Origin: Wenzhouxiangellaceae bacterium
Lineage (GTDB): Bacteria; Pseudomonadota; Gammaproteobacteria; Xanthomonadales; Wenzhouxiangellaceae
Reading direction: 5' to 3'
DNA length: 64,000 nucleotides
NCBI GenBank assembly: GCA_028289455.1
Contig: JANQPN010000027.1
Location: 1-64,000 of the forward strand
How positions within the stretch are numbered: the first letter of the stretch is position 1; each line of letters opens with the position of its first letter. Of the stretch, positions 8,675-17,988 are shown one piece after another. A model generated the notes under the pieces. That model was not told where the DNA came from. It worked only from the letters and a program-made list of their open reading frames with translations, and did not search any database. A program made the translations under genes and the position numbers.

Positions 8675-9958
8675 ATGCATCGATTGTTAAAAATACTGTT
8701 GCCGATAATGGCTTATCTGGCATTGGCGTGTCATGCACAGACAGAACACAGCGAGTTGTTTGCACAGCAGAAAACCGGGTTGTTTGTGATAGAAGTCACT
8801 GATCTGGCCAGCAGTAATAAGAACATTATCGGCAGTGGTTTCCTGTTGTCCGATGATGGCTTACTGGCGACCAATTATCATGTGGTTTCAGCGCATGTGC
8901 TGTATCCGGAAAAGTACAATCTGGAATATAAGGACATCGACGAAAACCGCGGCGACCTGGAAGTGGTTGGCGTTGATGTGGTTAATGATCTGGCACTGGT
9001 CAGAATGGTACCGGCTGATTTACCCAATACCGGAGAATTATGGAAGTTTGAACCCACCAGCGAGCTGCCGGTACAGGGAGCAACGGTACTGGCAATGGGC
9101 AATCCGTACGATATCGGTATCAGTGTGGTGCCGGGAACCTATAACGGACAGCTGCAGAAGAGTTTTCAGAAGAATATTCATTTCACCGGCGCATTAAACC
9201 CGGGGATGAGCGGGGGACCGGCGGTCAATGAAACCGGTCAGGTTATCGGTATCAATGTGGCCGGCGCAGGCAACTCAGTCAGTTTTCTGGTGCCGGCAGA
9301 ATATCTGATTGCGCTGATTGACCGATACCGCAGTCAACAGGCCGTTGGCTATGCTTCCATGCAGGAGCAGATCAATCAGGATTTGATTGACTACCAGGCG
9401 CGGCTGATTGACGACCTGTTATCCGAGGAGTGGGAATTGACTGAGTTTGGACCAATATTGATTCCCACAACAGTAAGGCCATATGTGGACTGCCGTGGCA
9501 GTACTTCTGAAGTGGATGATGACCTGCTGTACGAGCAGCATGCTTCTGACTGCGGGGTATACGATAGAATTTATTTATCCGATCGGCTGGATACCGGCAT
9601 GATCGAGATCGATTATGGCTGGTATACCAGTGACCGGCTTAACCAGATTCAATTTTATAATCTGTTCGAAACAGCCAGTTTTCTGCCGTTTAACCGAGCA
9701 GGTACAGATGATGTAACCGAATTCCGCTGTCACGAGGATATAACCCGTTTTGAGTGGCTGGAAGACATACCGTTTAAATCTACCTATTGTGTGCGCACTT
9801 ATCTGGATTATGAAGGCTTGCATGATGTGCTGTATGCAGCGAAAAGCCTGCTGGACAGACCTGAAGGCGTGTACTTGCATTACACCATAGCCGGTGTCAC
9901 CGAAGAAAAAGCGAAACAGTTCAACGAGCGTTTTATCAGGTCAGTGCAATGGAAATAA
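8675..9958 (+). CDS. Secreted trypsin-like (S1C/DegP-type) serine protease
   Basis: The 427-residue protein begins with a signal sequence (LLKILLPIMAYLALACHA). Cys19 could be lipidated, though the lipobox ALAC is atypical, and cleavage after CHA is also possible. The catalytic triad is visible: His69 in TNYHVVS, Asp105 in NDLALV and Ser179 in GMSGGPAV. No PDZ domain follows. Instead there is a roughly 200-residue C-terminal region of unknown fold containing several Cys. It is predicted to be a periplasmic or envelope protease. Its last 10 bp overlap the start of the FHA-domain membrane protein, pointing to joint function. Confidence 0.85.
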   Translation: MHRLLKILLPIMAYLALACHAQTEHSELFAQQKTGLFVIEVTDLASSNKNIIGSGFLLSDDGLLATNYHVVSAHVLYPEKYNLEYKDIDENRGDLEVVGVDVVNDLALVRMVPADLPNTGELWKFEPTSELPVQGATVLAMGNPYDIGISVVPGTYNGQLQKSFQKNIHFTGALNPGMSGGPAVNETGQVIGINVAGAGNSVSFLVPAEYLIALIDRYRSQQAVGYASMQEQINQDLIDYQARLIDDLLSEEWELTEFGPILIPTTVRPYVDCRGSTSEVDDDLLYEQHASDCGVYDRIYLSDRLDTGMIEIDYGWYTSDRLNQIQFYNLFETASFLPFNRAGTDDVTEFRCHEDITRFEWLEDIPFKSTYCVRTYLDYEGLHDVLYAAKSLLDRPEGVYLHYTIAGVTEEKAKQFNERFIRSVQWK

Positions 9959-10944
9959 TCATCGAACTGCTGGGCACTACGCATAATGTGCTGGATCGCC
10001 AGAAATTCAAACAGGGTGAGATTCAAATCGGCCGTGCATACAGTAACGATCTGATTCTTACCGACGAGCATGTTGATGAATCACATGCACGAATTTATCA
10101 GGATGAAGATGGCGTTTGTTGGATAGAAGACCGGAACAGCCTGAACGGCATCAAGAAGTTTAAAAGCAAATCACGTTTGAGCCGGCAATCGGTCAATAGC
10201 GGTGATATTTTTACTATCGGGCGCAATAAAATTCGAGTGTTGTTCGGTAATCATCCTGTTCCTGCTACAGTGAAAATCCGTTTCAGCGAGGTCTTTCTGT
10301 TATGGATAGGTCGACTGCCGGTATTGGCCATGCTGATTCTCGGTTATGTGCTGATCAAGGGATTGACGATTTACTGGGCCACCAGTACCGAGCTGCAATG
10401 GAGTGCAATTGTCAGCAATAACCTGCAGTCGGCACTGATGTTTGTCGGCCTGGCGATACTGGTGTACCTGTTATCGATTTTATTCAAGCGCGGAGGAAAT
10501 TTTCTTTCCCATCTGGGTGTTCTGATTCTGGTGTTTTTCTTTTCTGAGATTTTCGGTTTTTTGCTGGAGTTGCTGAAGTTCAACACCAGCAGTGTGCTGG
10601 ACTCAGTGACCGGCTTTATGGAATCGGCCGGTGGCCATCTGATGTTGTTCTTGTATTTTTGGTGCATCCTGTATCTGGCGTTTCATATCCCGCTGAAGCG
10701 TCGCACCATCATCTGTGTGGCTCTGGTCGGTATTTTTATCAGCATAGAGCTGTTGAACCGCAGCAGGCTGGAAGACTTTTTTGCTCAAAGCGTCCGCAGT
10801 GACCAGTCGTTGATGCCACCGGCTTTTCTGCTGACAACACCACAACAGTCGGGACAGCATTTTGAGCAGGCGTTTTCATTGTTTGAACAGGCTGAACAGG
10901 ATAAACAGGCACGCCAGCGGGAACAGACAGAAGTGGTTCAATAG
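9949..10944 (+). CDS. FHA-domain protein with transmembrane segments
   Basis: Residues 1-100 form a forkhead-associated domain: IGRAYSNDLIL, DESHARI, then a SLNG motif, which are the phosphothreonine-binding and fold residues. Four to five hydrophobic helices follow (about residues 118-142, 150-178, 183-210, 222-245 and 250-265), then a charged Gln-rich tail likely to form a coiled coil. FHA domains bind phosphothreonine on partner proteins, so a Ser/Thr kinase client is expected; one kinase is encoded at 43957. The start overlaps the upstream protease gene by 10 bp. The combination of FHA, membrane domain and exported protease is uncharacterised as far as I know. Confidence 0.8.
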   Translation: MEIIIELLGTTHNVLDRQKFKQGEIQIGRAYSNDLILTDEHVDESHARIYQDEDGVCWIEDRNSLNGIKKFKSKSRLSRQSVNSGDIFTIGRNKIRVLFGNHPVPATVKIRFSEVFLLWIGRLPVLAMLILGYVLIKGLTIYWATSTELQWSAIVSNNLQSALMFVGLAILVYLLSILFKRGGNFLSHLGVLILVFFFSEIFGFLLELLKFNTSSVLDSVTGFMESAGGHLMLFLYFWCILYLAFHIPLKRRTIICVALVGIFISIELLNRSRLEDFFAQSVRSDQSLMPPAFLLTTPQQSGQHFEQAFSLFEQAEQDKQARQREQTEVVQ

Positions 10945-10959
10945 ACTGGTCTTAACTAT

Positions 10960-11943
10960 ATGACAGCGGTTAAAACGCTATTGCCCGGTCTGCTGGTTGC
11001 TACCGGTGCCGCTCTGGTGGCATGGTTCGTGGCCAGCCATTATGGCGGGCCGCAATTGTTGTACGCGCTGTTATTCGGTATGGCGTTCCATCACCTGGCA
11101 GATGTGCCCCGTTATCAGCCTGGCCTGCAGTTTGCTTCACGGAATATTTTGCGGCTGGGCGTAGCGTTACTGGGCGTCCGGATTACTTTTGCACAAGTTC
11201 TGGCATTGGGACCGTTACCGCCGCTGCTGGTGTTGGTCGGTGTGCCGCTGACCATTTTGTTTGCGCTGTGGCTATCCCAGCTGCTGGGATTGAAACGTGA
11301 CTTTGGCTTGTTGACCGGTGGTTCGGTCGCCATTTGCGGTGCATCTGCTGCGATTGCTATTTCCTGTATTTTGCCGCGCACTGAGCAGAGTGATCAGCAG
11401 TTGGTTTTTACGGTAGTGGCAGTCACCACACTAAGCACCCTGGCAATGATTGGGTATCCCATTATCAGTCAGTTGCTGGGTTTTGATCCGGTCACGGCAG
11501 GAATTTTTCTTGGCGGGACCATTCATGATGTTGCCCAGGTTGTGGGTGCAGGGTATCTGCTGGGTGAGCAGGCCGGTAACACCGCCACTTTTACCAAATT
11601 ACTGCGGGTAGCGATGCTGGTTCCGGTAGTCATGGTTATTTCCCTGTTGCTGGTGAACAACAGCCGGCAGTGCGACCGTCAGCAAAGGCCACCCTTGCTG
11701 CCGTTGTTTTTGGTAGCTTTCCTGGCGCTGGTGGTGGTTAATAGTTTCAACTGGGTGCCTGCGCAGGTGCAGTCCGGTCTGGTGCAGCTTTCCAATGCAT
11801 GTCTGGTTACGGCCATAGCAGCGATTGGTATTAAAGCCAGTGTGGTAAAACTGGCTGCCATGGGATGGCACCCACTTCTTTTAGTGTTGGGCGAAACCCT
11901 GTTTCTGGCTTTTTTTGTTATCCTCAGCCTGCTTTACTGGTAA
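10960..11943 (+). CDS. YeiH/UPF0324 family membrane transporter
   Basis: The 327-residue polytopic protein has about ten hydrophobic helices and the family motif GGSVAICGASAAIA (about residues 122-135). It also has FLGGTIHDVAQVVGAG near residue 185, both diagnostic for UPF0324/YeiH. Members are annotated as putative sulfate exporters, but the substrate is unproven. It begins 15 bp after the FHA gene and is probably in the same transcript as the protease and FHA protein. Confidence 0.88.
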   Translation: MTAVKTLLPGLLVATGAALVAWFVASHYGGPQLLYALLFGMAFHHLADVPRYQPGLQFASRNILRLGVALLGVRITFAQVLALGPLPPLLVLVGVPLTILFALWLSQLLGLKRDFGLLTGGSVAICGASAAIAISCILPRTEQSDQQLVFTVVAVTTLSTLAMIGYPIISQLLGFDPVTAGIFLGGTIHDVAQVVGAGYLLGEQAGNTATFTKLLRVAMLVPVVMVISLLLVNNSRQCDRQQRPPLLPLFLVAFLALVVVNSFNWVPAQVQSGLVQLSNACLVTAIAAIGIKASVVKLAAMGWHPLLLVLGETLFLAFFVILSLLYW

Positions 11944-11959
11944 GTATCTGGAAAAATTT

Positions 11960-13708
11960 ATGAATAATCGTATTAACCTGCTGCTGCTACTGGCATTTGC
12001 AATTACCGGCGACGTAATGGCTCAATCCGGTGCTTTCAACCAGCTGCTGGATGACTACTGGCAGAACGAACTGCGGGAGAGTCCGGTATCCGCTACTTAT
12101 GCCGGTGTTGAAGATTACAACGATAAATTACCTTTGGTGGCGCCGGCTGATCACCAGCGACGTGCAGATCAGGCACAGGAATTTATGCGCCGACTGCAGG
12201 CTATAGACATCACAGGGCTGGAACAGAATGAGCAAGTCAGTTACCAGATATTACAATTTGTCCTGAAGCATGATGTTGCCTTATCTGCATTTAACAGATA
12301 CCGGATTCCCATACTCAGCGATACCGGCTTTCATACCAACTTCAACGGTGTAGCATCTGCCACGCCACTGCGTAATGAAAAGGATTACCGTGACTATTTG
12401 CTGCGTTTGCAGGCATTGCCGGTGTTTTTACGCCAGAATGTCGCGAATATGCGCCAGGGACTTGAGGATGGCTTTACCCAGCCAAGAGTCATACTGGATA
12501 ACATGCGGTCGGCATTTGCTGCCCAGGTCACTGAAAACCCTGAAGATCACCCATTGTTCGGCCCTTTTAAGCGTATTACATCAGGTATATCTGAGCAGGT
12601 GGTTGCAGATCTTCAAGAGCAGGGTAGGCAACTGCTGCGGGATTCTGTCATTCCTGCATTCAGCGAAGTTAATCAGTTTTTCCTGAATGAATATATTCCC
12701 GGTGCGCGAGAATCGCTGGGTGCTTATCAACTGCCCGATGGCCAAGCTTATTATCAGGCGCTGGTACGCTTTTTTACCACACTGGATGATGCTACTCCGG
12801 AATCGGTTCATCAGCTCGGCCTGCGTGAAGTGGCGCGGATCCGCAGTGAAATGGAGGCGATCATTGAGCAGCTGGAATATGAGGGTGAGTTTTCCGAGTT
12901 TTTGAATTTCCTGCGGACCGACCCACAGTTTTATGTGGATGATCCCAGAGAACTGTTAAAGGAAGCAGCCTGGATAGCCAAAAGGATTGATGGGGTGATG
13001 CCGAAGTATTTCGGTAAGCTGCCACGTCAGCCATATGGTGTTGAGGCGGTACCGGATAATCTGGCGCCAAATTACACCACCGGACGTTACGTCGGTGCGC
13101 CGCTGGGTGGAGACCGTGGCGGTTTTTACTGGGTAAATACTTTTGCACTGGGAAAACGGCCGCTGTATAACCTGCCTGCATTGACTCTGCATGAGGCCGC
13201 ACCGGGTCATCATCATCAGAATGCTCTAGGTCTGGAGGCCGAGGGAATTCCTGAATTTCGCAAGCATTTATATCCGCACGCTTATGGCGAAGGCTGGGGA
13301 TTGTATTCGGAAAAGCTGGGTGTGGAAATGGGTATTTACCAGACACCTTATGAGCACTTCGGTAGGTTGACGTATGAAATGTGGCGCGCATGCCGCCTGG
13401 TGATTGACACCGGAATCCATGCTAAAGGCTGGACCCGCCAGCAGGCACTGGATTACCTGGCGGACAATACTGCATTGTCGCTGCTGAATGTGCGTACCGA
13501 AGTGGATCGCTATATTTCCTGGCCCGGTCAGGCACTGGCCTACAAAATGGGTGAATTAACCATCTGGGAGCTGCGCGCCAAAGCAGAACAGGAGCTGGGT
13601 GATAAATTTGATATTCGCACATTCCATGATGCTGTTCTGGCTGATGGCGGGGTACCGCTGGAGGTGCTGCGGGCACAGATTGATAAATACATTGAAGCAA
13701 ACCGCTAG
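11960..13708 (+). CDS. Secreted DUF885 metallopeptidase-like protein
   Basis: I place the start at the ATG at 11960, which opens a clean signal peptide (NNRINLLLLLAFAITGDVMAQ). The upstream in-frame ATG at 11915 lies inside the transporter gene. The 582-residue protein has the DUF885 metal-binding motif HEAAPGHHHQ in the C-terminal half, then a conserved Tyr/Glu-rich segment (YGEGWGLYSEKLG) with a likely second-shell or third ligand. DUF885 proteins are HExxH-like periplasmic or lipoprotein peptidases of unknown substrate. It starts 16 bp after the transporter gene, likely read from the same transcript. Confidence 0.85.
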   Translation: MNNRINLLLLLAFAITGDVMAQSGAFNQLLDDYWQNELRESPVSATYAGVEDYNDKLPLVAPADHQRRADQAQEFMRRLQAIDITGLEQNEQVSYQILQFVLKHDVALSAFNRYRIPILSDTGFHTNFNGVASATPLRNEKDYRDYLLRLQALPVFLRQNVANMRQGLEDGFTQPRVILDNMRSAFAAQVTENPEDHPLFGPFKRITSGISEQVVADLQEQGRQLLRDSVIPAFSEVNQFFLNEYIPGARESLGAYQLPDGQAYYQALVRFFTTLDDATPESVHQLGLREVARIRSEMEAIIEQLEYEGEFSEFLNFLRTDPQFYVDDPRELLKEAAWIAKRIDGVMPKYFGKLPRQPYGVEAVPDNLAPNYTTGRYVGAPLGGDRGGFYWVNTFALGKRPLYNLPALTLHEAAPGHHHQNALGLEAEGIPEFRKHLYPHAYGEGWGLYSEKLGVEMGIYQTPYEHFGRLTYEMWRACRLVIDTGIHAKGWTRQQALDYLADNTALSLLNVRTEVDRYISWPGQALAYKMGELTIWELRAKAEQELGDKFDIRTFHDAVLADGGVPLEVLRAQIDKYIEANR

Positions 13709-13747
13709 ACCGTATCTTCAAGCCGGGCAAATGGTTAGCCCGGGATA

Positions 13748-14545
13748 TCAATCCGACACATACTGCATAAGCTGTTTCCACCAGTCCTGATCAATGTGGC
13801 TGTGCCAATCATTGTGGTTGGCGTCAGCAAGCTGCCATAACTGTTTAGGACCTTGGATACTGTTGTATAGATTAAGCCCAAACTGTTTGGGAATAATTTG
13901 ATCTTTATCAGCAACGACCACTGCCACTGGGCCGGTATAGCCGTCCAGGTTGCTGATAGAGTCATACTCATCCAGCAACAGCCAGTTGATTGGCAGGTAG
14001 GGGTAATGATGCTGAGCCGGGCTGCTCAGCCGGTCCCATGGTGTAATCAGGATAAGTCCATCAACTGCAGCACCGGTATGCGCTGATGCGGCTGCGGCAA
14101 CGCCACTGCCCAGTGATTCACCTAATAAGTAAATTGGTTCATCATAAAGCTTGAATGCCTGTTCAATGGTCTCGACGGCATCAGCAACCAGGGTTTTTTC
14201 AGCAGGTTTCCCCGGCCGGCCACCATAACCGGGGTATTCAGCCAGAATCACGCGATAACCCAGGGGAGTAAGGGCATCAGCATAATATTGCCTGAATACA
14301 GCCGGGCCGCCATTGCCATGAAAAATGATTACAGTGCCTATGACCGGAACGGTCGAAGGCTCGCTGAATAAGCCGTGGAAGTTGCTGGCTGCTGGCCACA
14401 GCTGTAACCGGTGCTGCTCAGCCAGTTGCGGTGTCGTGTCGAATTCACCGGGGTAATACAGCAGCTTTCTCTGCATTAAGAATACAGCAGTAAGCAGACA
14501 GGCATAGGCAATGATCAGATAAATGCCCAGCCTGATGAACATCAT
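13748..14545 (-). CDS. Membrane-anchored alpha/beta hydrolase (YfhR/BEM46-like)
   Basis: An N-terminal transmembrane helix (about residues 5-24) is followed by an alpha/beta hydrolase fold. The oxyanion motif is FHGNGG (about residue 76), the nucleophile elbow GESLGSG (about residue 144), the acid Asp in ADKDQIIP and the His in NHNDW. The length of 265 and the RKLLYYP segment after the helix resemble the YfhR/BEM46 group, whose substrates are unknown. The start overlaps the end of lepB by 4 bp, so the two are co-translated; a role in envelope homeostasis is an inference. Confidence 0.85.
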   Translation of the reverse strand: MMFIRLGIYLIIAYACLLTAVFLMQRKLLYYPGEFDTTPQLAEQHRLQLWPAASNFHGLFSEPSTVPVIGTVIIFHGNGGPAVFRQYYADALTPLGYRVILAEYPGYGGRPGKPAEKTLVADAVETIEQAFKLYDEPIYLLGESLGSGVAAAASAHTGAAVDGLILITPWDRLSSPAQHHYPYLPINWLLLDEYDSISNLDGYTGPVAVVVADKDQIIPKQFGLNLYNSIQGPKQLWQLADANHNDWHSHIDQDWWKQLMQYVSD

Positions 14546-15222
14546 TTAACGGTCAGAAAAAAGCGATCCCAACGGGGCTTCCAGCTATTCTCAGGGTTGA
14601 GGGAACCCACCACACTGACAGCACGGCCCAGGATTCGGCGCCGCTCAACAGCACCGAAGTATCTCGAGTCACGGCTGTCGTTACGGTGATCGCCGATTAA
14701 AAAGTAATGCCCTTCGGGGACCTCATAGTCTCCCTGAATTGGCGGGATTTGCTTTTCCGGTCCGAACATGACCGGATGCACCAGATCAAACAGTTGTTCG
14801 GCTGCAGTGGTATGACTGGCGCGGTCAGCGTCATTCAGTGACGGAAAGCGGCTCTTGGGCAGGGGGTAATAACTGATGATCTGGTCATTGATCCAGAGCT
14901 GTTCTCCCTGCAGACGTATTTTATCTCCCGGCATGCCAATAACCCGTTTAACCAGCCGTCCATCATCTTCGGGACTTTTGAAGACCACGATTTCCCCTCG
15001 CTCGGGACTGCCCCAGTTGGCCAGCCATAATGTAGTGAACGGTACTTTCAGGTCATATGCCAAACGGTTAACGAAGATGAAATCACCTTCAAAGATGGTT
15101 GGCTTCATGGAGCCGGTAGGTACGCGGTACCAGTCAGCCACCATTGAACGACCGATGAGAATCACCAGAACGATAACGACAAATAATACGCGTTGTGATT
15201 TGAGTAGTTTTTTTCTAAGCAT
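14542..15222 (-). CDS. lepB: Signal peptidase I (first copy)
   Basis: The 226-residue protein has one N-terminal transmembrane helix (about residues 12-27). The catalytic dyad is Ser38 in PTGSMKPT and Lys92 in RLVKRVIGMPGD. The box E motif GDHRNDSRDSR follows. It removes signal peptides from exported proteins on the periplasmic side of the inner membrane. It is shorter than E. coli LepB (324) and has a single membrane anchor. A second signal peptidase I is encoded at 24919-25566. It shares a 4-bp overlap with the downstream hydrolase gene. Confidence 0.95.
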   Translation of the reverse strand: MLRKKLLKSQRVLFVVIVLVILIGRSMVADWYRVPTGSMKPTIFEGDFIFVNRLAYDLKVPFTTLWLANWGSPERGEIVVFKSPEDDGRLVKRVIGMPGDKIRLQGEQLWINDQIISYYPLPKSRFPSLNDADRASHTTAAEQLFDLVHPVMFGPEKQIPPIQGDYEVPEGHYFLIGDHRNDSRDSRYFGAVERRRILGRAVSVVGSLNPENSWKPRWDRFFLTVK

Positions 15223-15340
15223 CGCCGGTTAAGTAAATACCTGGTCAATTGGGCATCCAGCCATCGGTGCATATTGTGAGCAAGCAGCATCCAGTTTGCT
15301 GCAGGCCCTAAGACAGCACTGCGTTATATGGTGATGTCAG

Positions 15341-16519
15341 TCAACGGTTGCAATGCCGGCGCCAGCAGAAAAATACCGCCAGCTGAGCCGGAGCAAACCA
15401 CAACCATAAATCTGTATTGAACTGAGCGTCGGGAATAAGTTTCACCAGCAGCGCGGCAACTATGGCAGTGGGAATAAACCATGCTGTCAGTTTCTCCAGC
15501 CGGTTGTTGCCCAACCGTAGCAGCAACAGATTGGTGGGTAGCAACAGCAGCAGGTTTTCATTACGCCAGGCTGCCTGATGGTTGGTCATCAACCAAAGAA
15601 ACAGCAGCAACATCCCGGCCAGGCCTGAGAACAGCAGCCACAGCCTGGCGCCGGAAAGGCTGAGCCGATTACGGTTACCCAGCATAGGCAATACAATCAA
15701 CAGCACGGTGATCAGACCCAGCAGCAGCATGCTCAGGTATCGTGGCTGAAAATCACTGGCTTCAGCGCGTCCGGTATAAACCACTTGATCACTGATCACC
15801 GCGTTACTGTCCAGCGCATTAAGCTGATCGGCGAGTGTGGTAGGTAAAAACGCGGCGTCCCAGTCACTGATGGGCTGATCGACAATCCGCCCCAGGCCAA
15901 TGTGTAAGCCGAGGTACAGCAGCAGATCATCCTGCACCATACGCAATGCATCCCAGCGCAATGTGCGAGATGCCGGTAGCGGCAGATATTGCTGCTGCAC
16001 AGCGTCGCCAAGGGCCTGATTTAATATGTCCCGGACCCGGGTGGAACAGTTGTTGAAAAAATAATCGTACGGATAGCGGCGCTGGTCCGGTTGAATCAGC
16101 CGGTCAAGCTCATTGGCTACAGCCAGTGCCTGATCAGGCGCCAGATTCAGCGGTTGCTGGCGAATACTGCGATGTTGCCGGCGGTAATATTCAAAGGCCC
16201 GCCGTGGATCTTCAGCAACGGCATAATATTGCATGTTGCCGGTGGCGTAATTCCAGTAAAACCCCGGCTCATTAAAATCGAAGTAACCAAAGTTATACAG
16301 TGCATCAAAGCCATTGTACGGTGAGTTCTCAGGCCAGGTAACCCGGATGGCGTTGTGTCCGAAACGTGCCCAGATTTCCGGTCCGGGCCCGAATGTGACC
16401 AGTGATATCTGTGGTGTGTTATTGGTTTCTGGCAAGTTATCCTGTTGCTGCTGGGCAGCAGCAAGGCCGGTCAATAACAACCAAACCAGGCATACAGCCC
16501 GGTATTGAAGATTAATCAT
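15341..16519 (-). CDS. DUF4105/Lnb-type membrane protein in the lnt position (candidate lipoprotein N-acyltransferase)
   Basis: A signal peptide or anchor (residues 1-22) precedes a periplasmic domain with the DUF4105 hallmarks: FGPGPEIWARFGH (His55), a YNFGYFDF segment and the FFNNCSTR motif (Cys158). The C-terminal third holds five hydrophobic helices (about residues 265-285, 295-316, 322-338, 345-362 and 374-389). This Lnb_N-plus-five-helix architecture is that of Lnb, the lipoprotein N-acyltransferase described in Bacteroides. The gene overlaps corC by 8 bp, exactly where lnt sits in the gammaproteobacterial ybeZ-ybeY-corC-lnt operon. That it replaces Lnt is my inference; family assignment is firm, enzyme activity is not. 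Confidence 0.8.
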   Translation of the reverse strand: MINLQYRAVCLVWLLLTGLAAAQQQQDNLPETNNTPQISLVTFGPGPEIWARFGHNAIRVTWPENSPYNGFDALYNFGYFDFNEPGFYWNYATGNMQYYAVAEDPRRAFEYYRRQHRSIRQQPLNLAPDQALAVANELDRLIQPDQRRYPYDYFFNNCSTRVRDILNQALGDAVQQQYLPLPASRTLRWDALRMVQDDLLLYLGLHIGLGRIVDQPISDWDAAFLPTTLADQLNALDSNAVISDQVVYTGRAEASDFQPRYLSMLLLGLITVLLIVLPMLGNRNRLSLSGARLWLLFSGLAGMLLLFLWLMTNHQAAWRNENLLLLLPTNLLLLRLGNNRLEKLTAWFIPTAIVAALLVKLIPDAQFNTDLWLWFAPAQLAVFFCWRRHCNR

Positions 16520-17384
16520 CGATACCGAGGTTCAGCTGTACTTTCAGTTCATGAATGCGGCGTTCATCAGCTTTAGTGACGCTGAATTCGAAGCCCTGCA
16601 GCTGCACACTTTCTCCCTGAACGGGTACCCGGCCGAATTCCGCCACAACTATACCGCCGATGGTGTCGTATTCCTCATCGCTGATCGCAACATCCAGTTC
16701 ATCATTAAAGTCTTCAATGGCAGTCAGTGCCTGTACCCGGTATTCGTGTTCACCGGTTTTGAGAATATCCGGGATTTCTTCCTCGCTGTCTGTTTCATCA
16801 TCGATATCACCGACAATTTCTTCCAGCACATCCTCAATGGTAATCAACCCGGATACTCCGCCATATTCATCGACAACCACAGCCATATGATTGCGGCTTA
16901 CGCGAAAATCCCGCAGCAGCACATTCAGACGTTTGGATTCCGGAATAATGCCGGCCGGCCGGACAAAGTCGGACAGCAGCTTATCAACGTCATCATCCAG
17001 AAACGTACTGAGCAAATCCTTGGCCAGTAGAATGCCGACCACTTCGTCTTTGTCCTCACCCACAACCGGAAACCGGGAATGGCCGCTTTCAATAATATCG
17101 GGAAGTGCTTCACGCACGCTGCAGTCCTTGCTCAGCGTTACCATTTGAGAGCGGGGAATCATGACATCGCGCACATGCAGCTCACCCATTTCCAGGGCAC
17201 CTTCAGCCATGGCATAGGCATCAGCGTCAACCACGCCCTGTTCGTGCGCATCCTTTAATTGATTGATCAAATCTTCACGGTTCCGGGGCTTGCCTGAGAA
17301 CACCTGGCTGATGCGGTCTATCCATGACCCATTGCCATTGCCAGACTTTGGTCCCGAACCGTTGCTCGATCGGTCTTCGTTCAT
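16512..17384 (-). CDS. corC: CorC/YbeX-type CBS-domain protein
   Basis: The ATG at 17384 gives 290 residues; a 12-residue TTG-type extension is less likely. Two CBS domains (DVMIPRSQMVTL at about residue 75, then the VDEYGGVSGLITIEDVLEEIVGDI motif region at about 180) are followed by a CorC/HlyC C-terminal domain (from about 215). Members are linked to magnesium and cobalt tolerance and ribosome-related processes in this operon; the exact role is debated. It lies after ybeY in the same direction and overlaps the DUF4105 gene by 8 bp. Confidence 0.93.
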   Translation of the reverse strand: MNEDRSSNGSGPKSGNGNGSWIDRISQVFSGKPRNREDLINQLKDAHEQGVVDADAYAMAEGALEMGELHVRDVMIPRSQMVTLSKDCSVREALPDIIESGHSRFPVVGEDKDEVVGILLAKDLLSTFLDDDVDKLLSDFVRPAGIIPESKRLNVLLRDFRVSRNHMAVVVDEYGGVSGLITIEDVLEEIVGDIDDETDSEEEIPDILKTGEHEYRVQALTAIEDFNDELDVAISDEEYDTIGGIVVAEFGRVPVQGESVQLQGFEFSVTKADERRIHELKVQLNLGIDD

Positions 17385-17396
17385 GCAGATAATGGT

Positions 17397-17420
17397 TTGC
17401 CCGGCGCAGATCGCCGGCAA
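17397..17420 (-). other. Hairpin in the ybeY-corC intergenic leader
   Basis: An inverted repeat of 9-10 bases (CGCCGG core, five-base loop, one bulged C) lies 13 bases upstream of the corC ATG. It has no T-run and so is not a simple terminator. It might influence corC translation or RNA processing within the operon. Confidence 0.35.
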
Positions 17421-17481
17421 ACTGTCATCTCCGTTTTGCTTGTAGGAACAGACTGTATAGCAGATTCTGATGACGGTTGCA

Positions 17482-17988
17482 TTATTCTATCTCTGTTCGG
17501 TATGGGTCCCGGAAACCTTGAGATGCCAAAATCCGGCGCTCCAAGTTTTCCATGATATCGGCTTCAGCCTGTTGAATATGATCAAAACCCAGCAAATGCA
17601 AGGTGCCGTGTATCGTCAGGTGCGCCATATGTGCGCGCATTGTTTTTTGCTGGCTGCGACTTTCACGAAGAGCCACCACCGGGCAGATAACAATATCGCC
17701 CAGTAAGCGCAGCGGCATCTCCGGTGGTGTGGCAGGCGCAGGAAATGACAGCACATTGGTAGCGCCGGTTTTATTACGGTAGCGGTGGTTCAAGGCAGCC
17801 ATCTCGTTTTCACCGGCAAAGCGCACGGTCAATTCACAAGCTTGCTGTGTTTCAACAGTCAGCGCAGCGGTTACCCAGTTACGAATACTATCGGCTGCTG
17901 GAATACCGCGTCTGGATTCCACTGCATATTGAACAGCAATTTGGTGGCTAGTTTTGATTGCGCTGTGATTCGGCCTGGTCATAGGCAT
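17482..17988 (-). CDS. ybeY: Endoribonuclease YbeY (rRNA maturation factor)
   Basis: The 168-residue protein carries the zinc motif HGTLHLLGFDH (three His, spacing H-x3-H-x5-H) and the NVLSFP motif, both diagnostic of YbeY. It acts in 16S rRNA 3-prime maturation and ribosome quality control. The start at 17988 overlaps the 3-prime end of ybeZ by 41 bp; the next internal ATG is at 17982. It lies between ybeZ and corC, the conserved order. Confidence 0.95.
   Translation of the reverse strand: MPMTRPNHSAIKTSHQIAVQYAVESRRGIPAADSIRNWVTAALTVETQQACELTVRFAGENEMAALNHRYRNKTGATNVLSFPAPATPPEMPLRLLGDIVICPVVALRESRSQQKTMRAHMAHLTIHGTLHLLGFDHIQQAEADIMENLERRILASQGFRDPYRTEIE

Noticed and set aside
13723..13743. 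Inverted repeat between convergent genes read as a terminator
   Set aside because: The stem is only six bases with a nine-base loop and no T-run; support is too weak for a feature.
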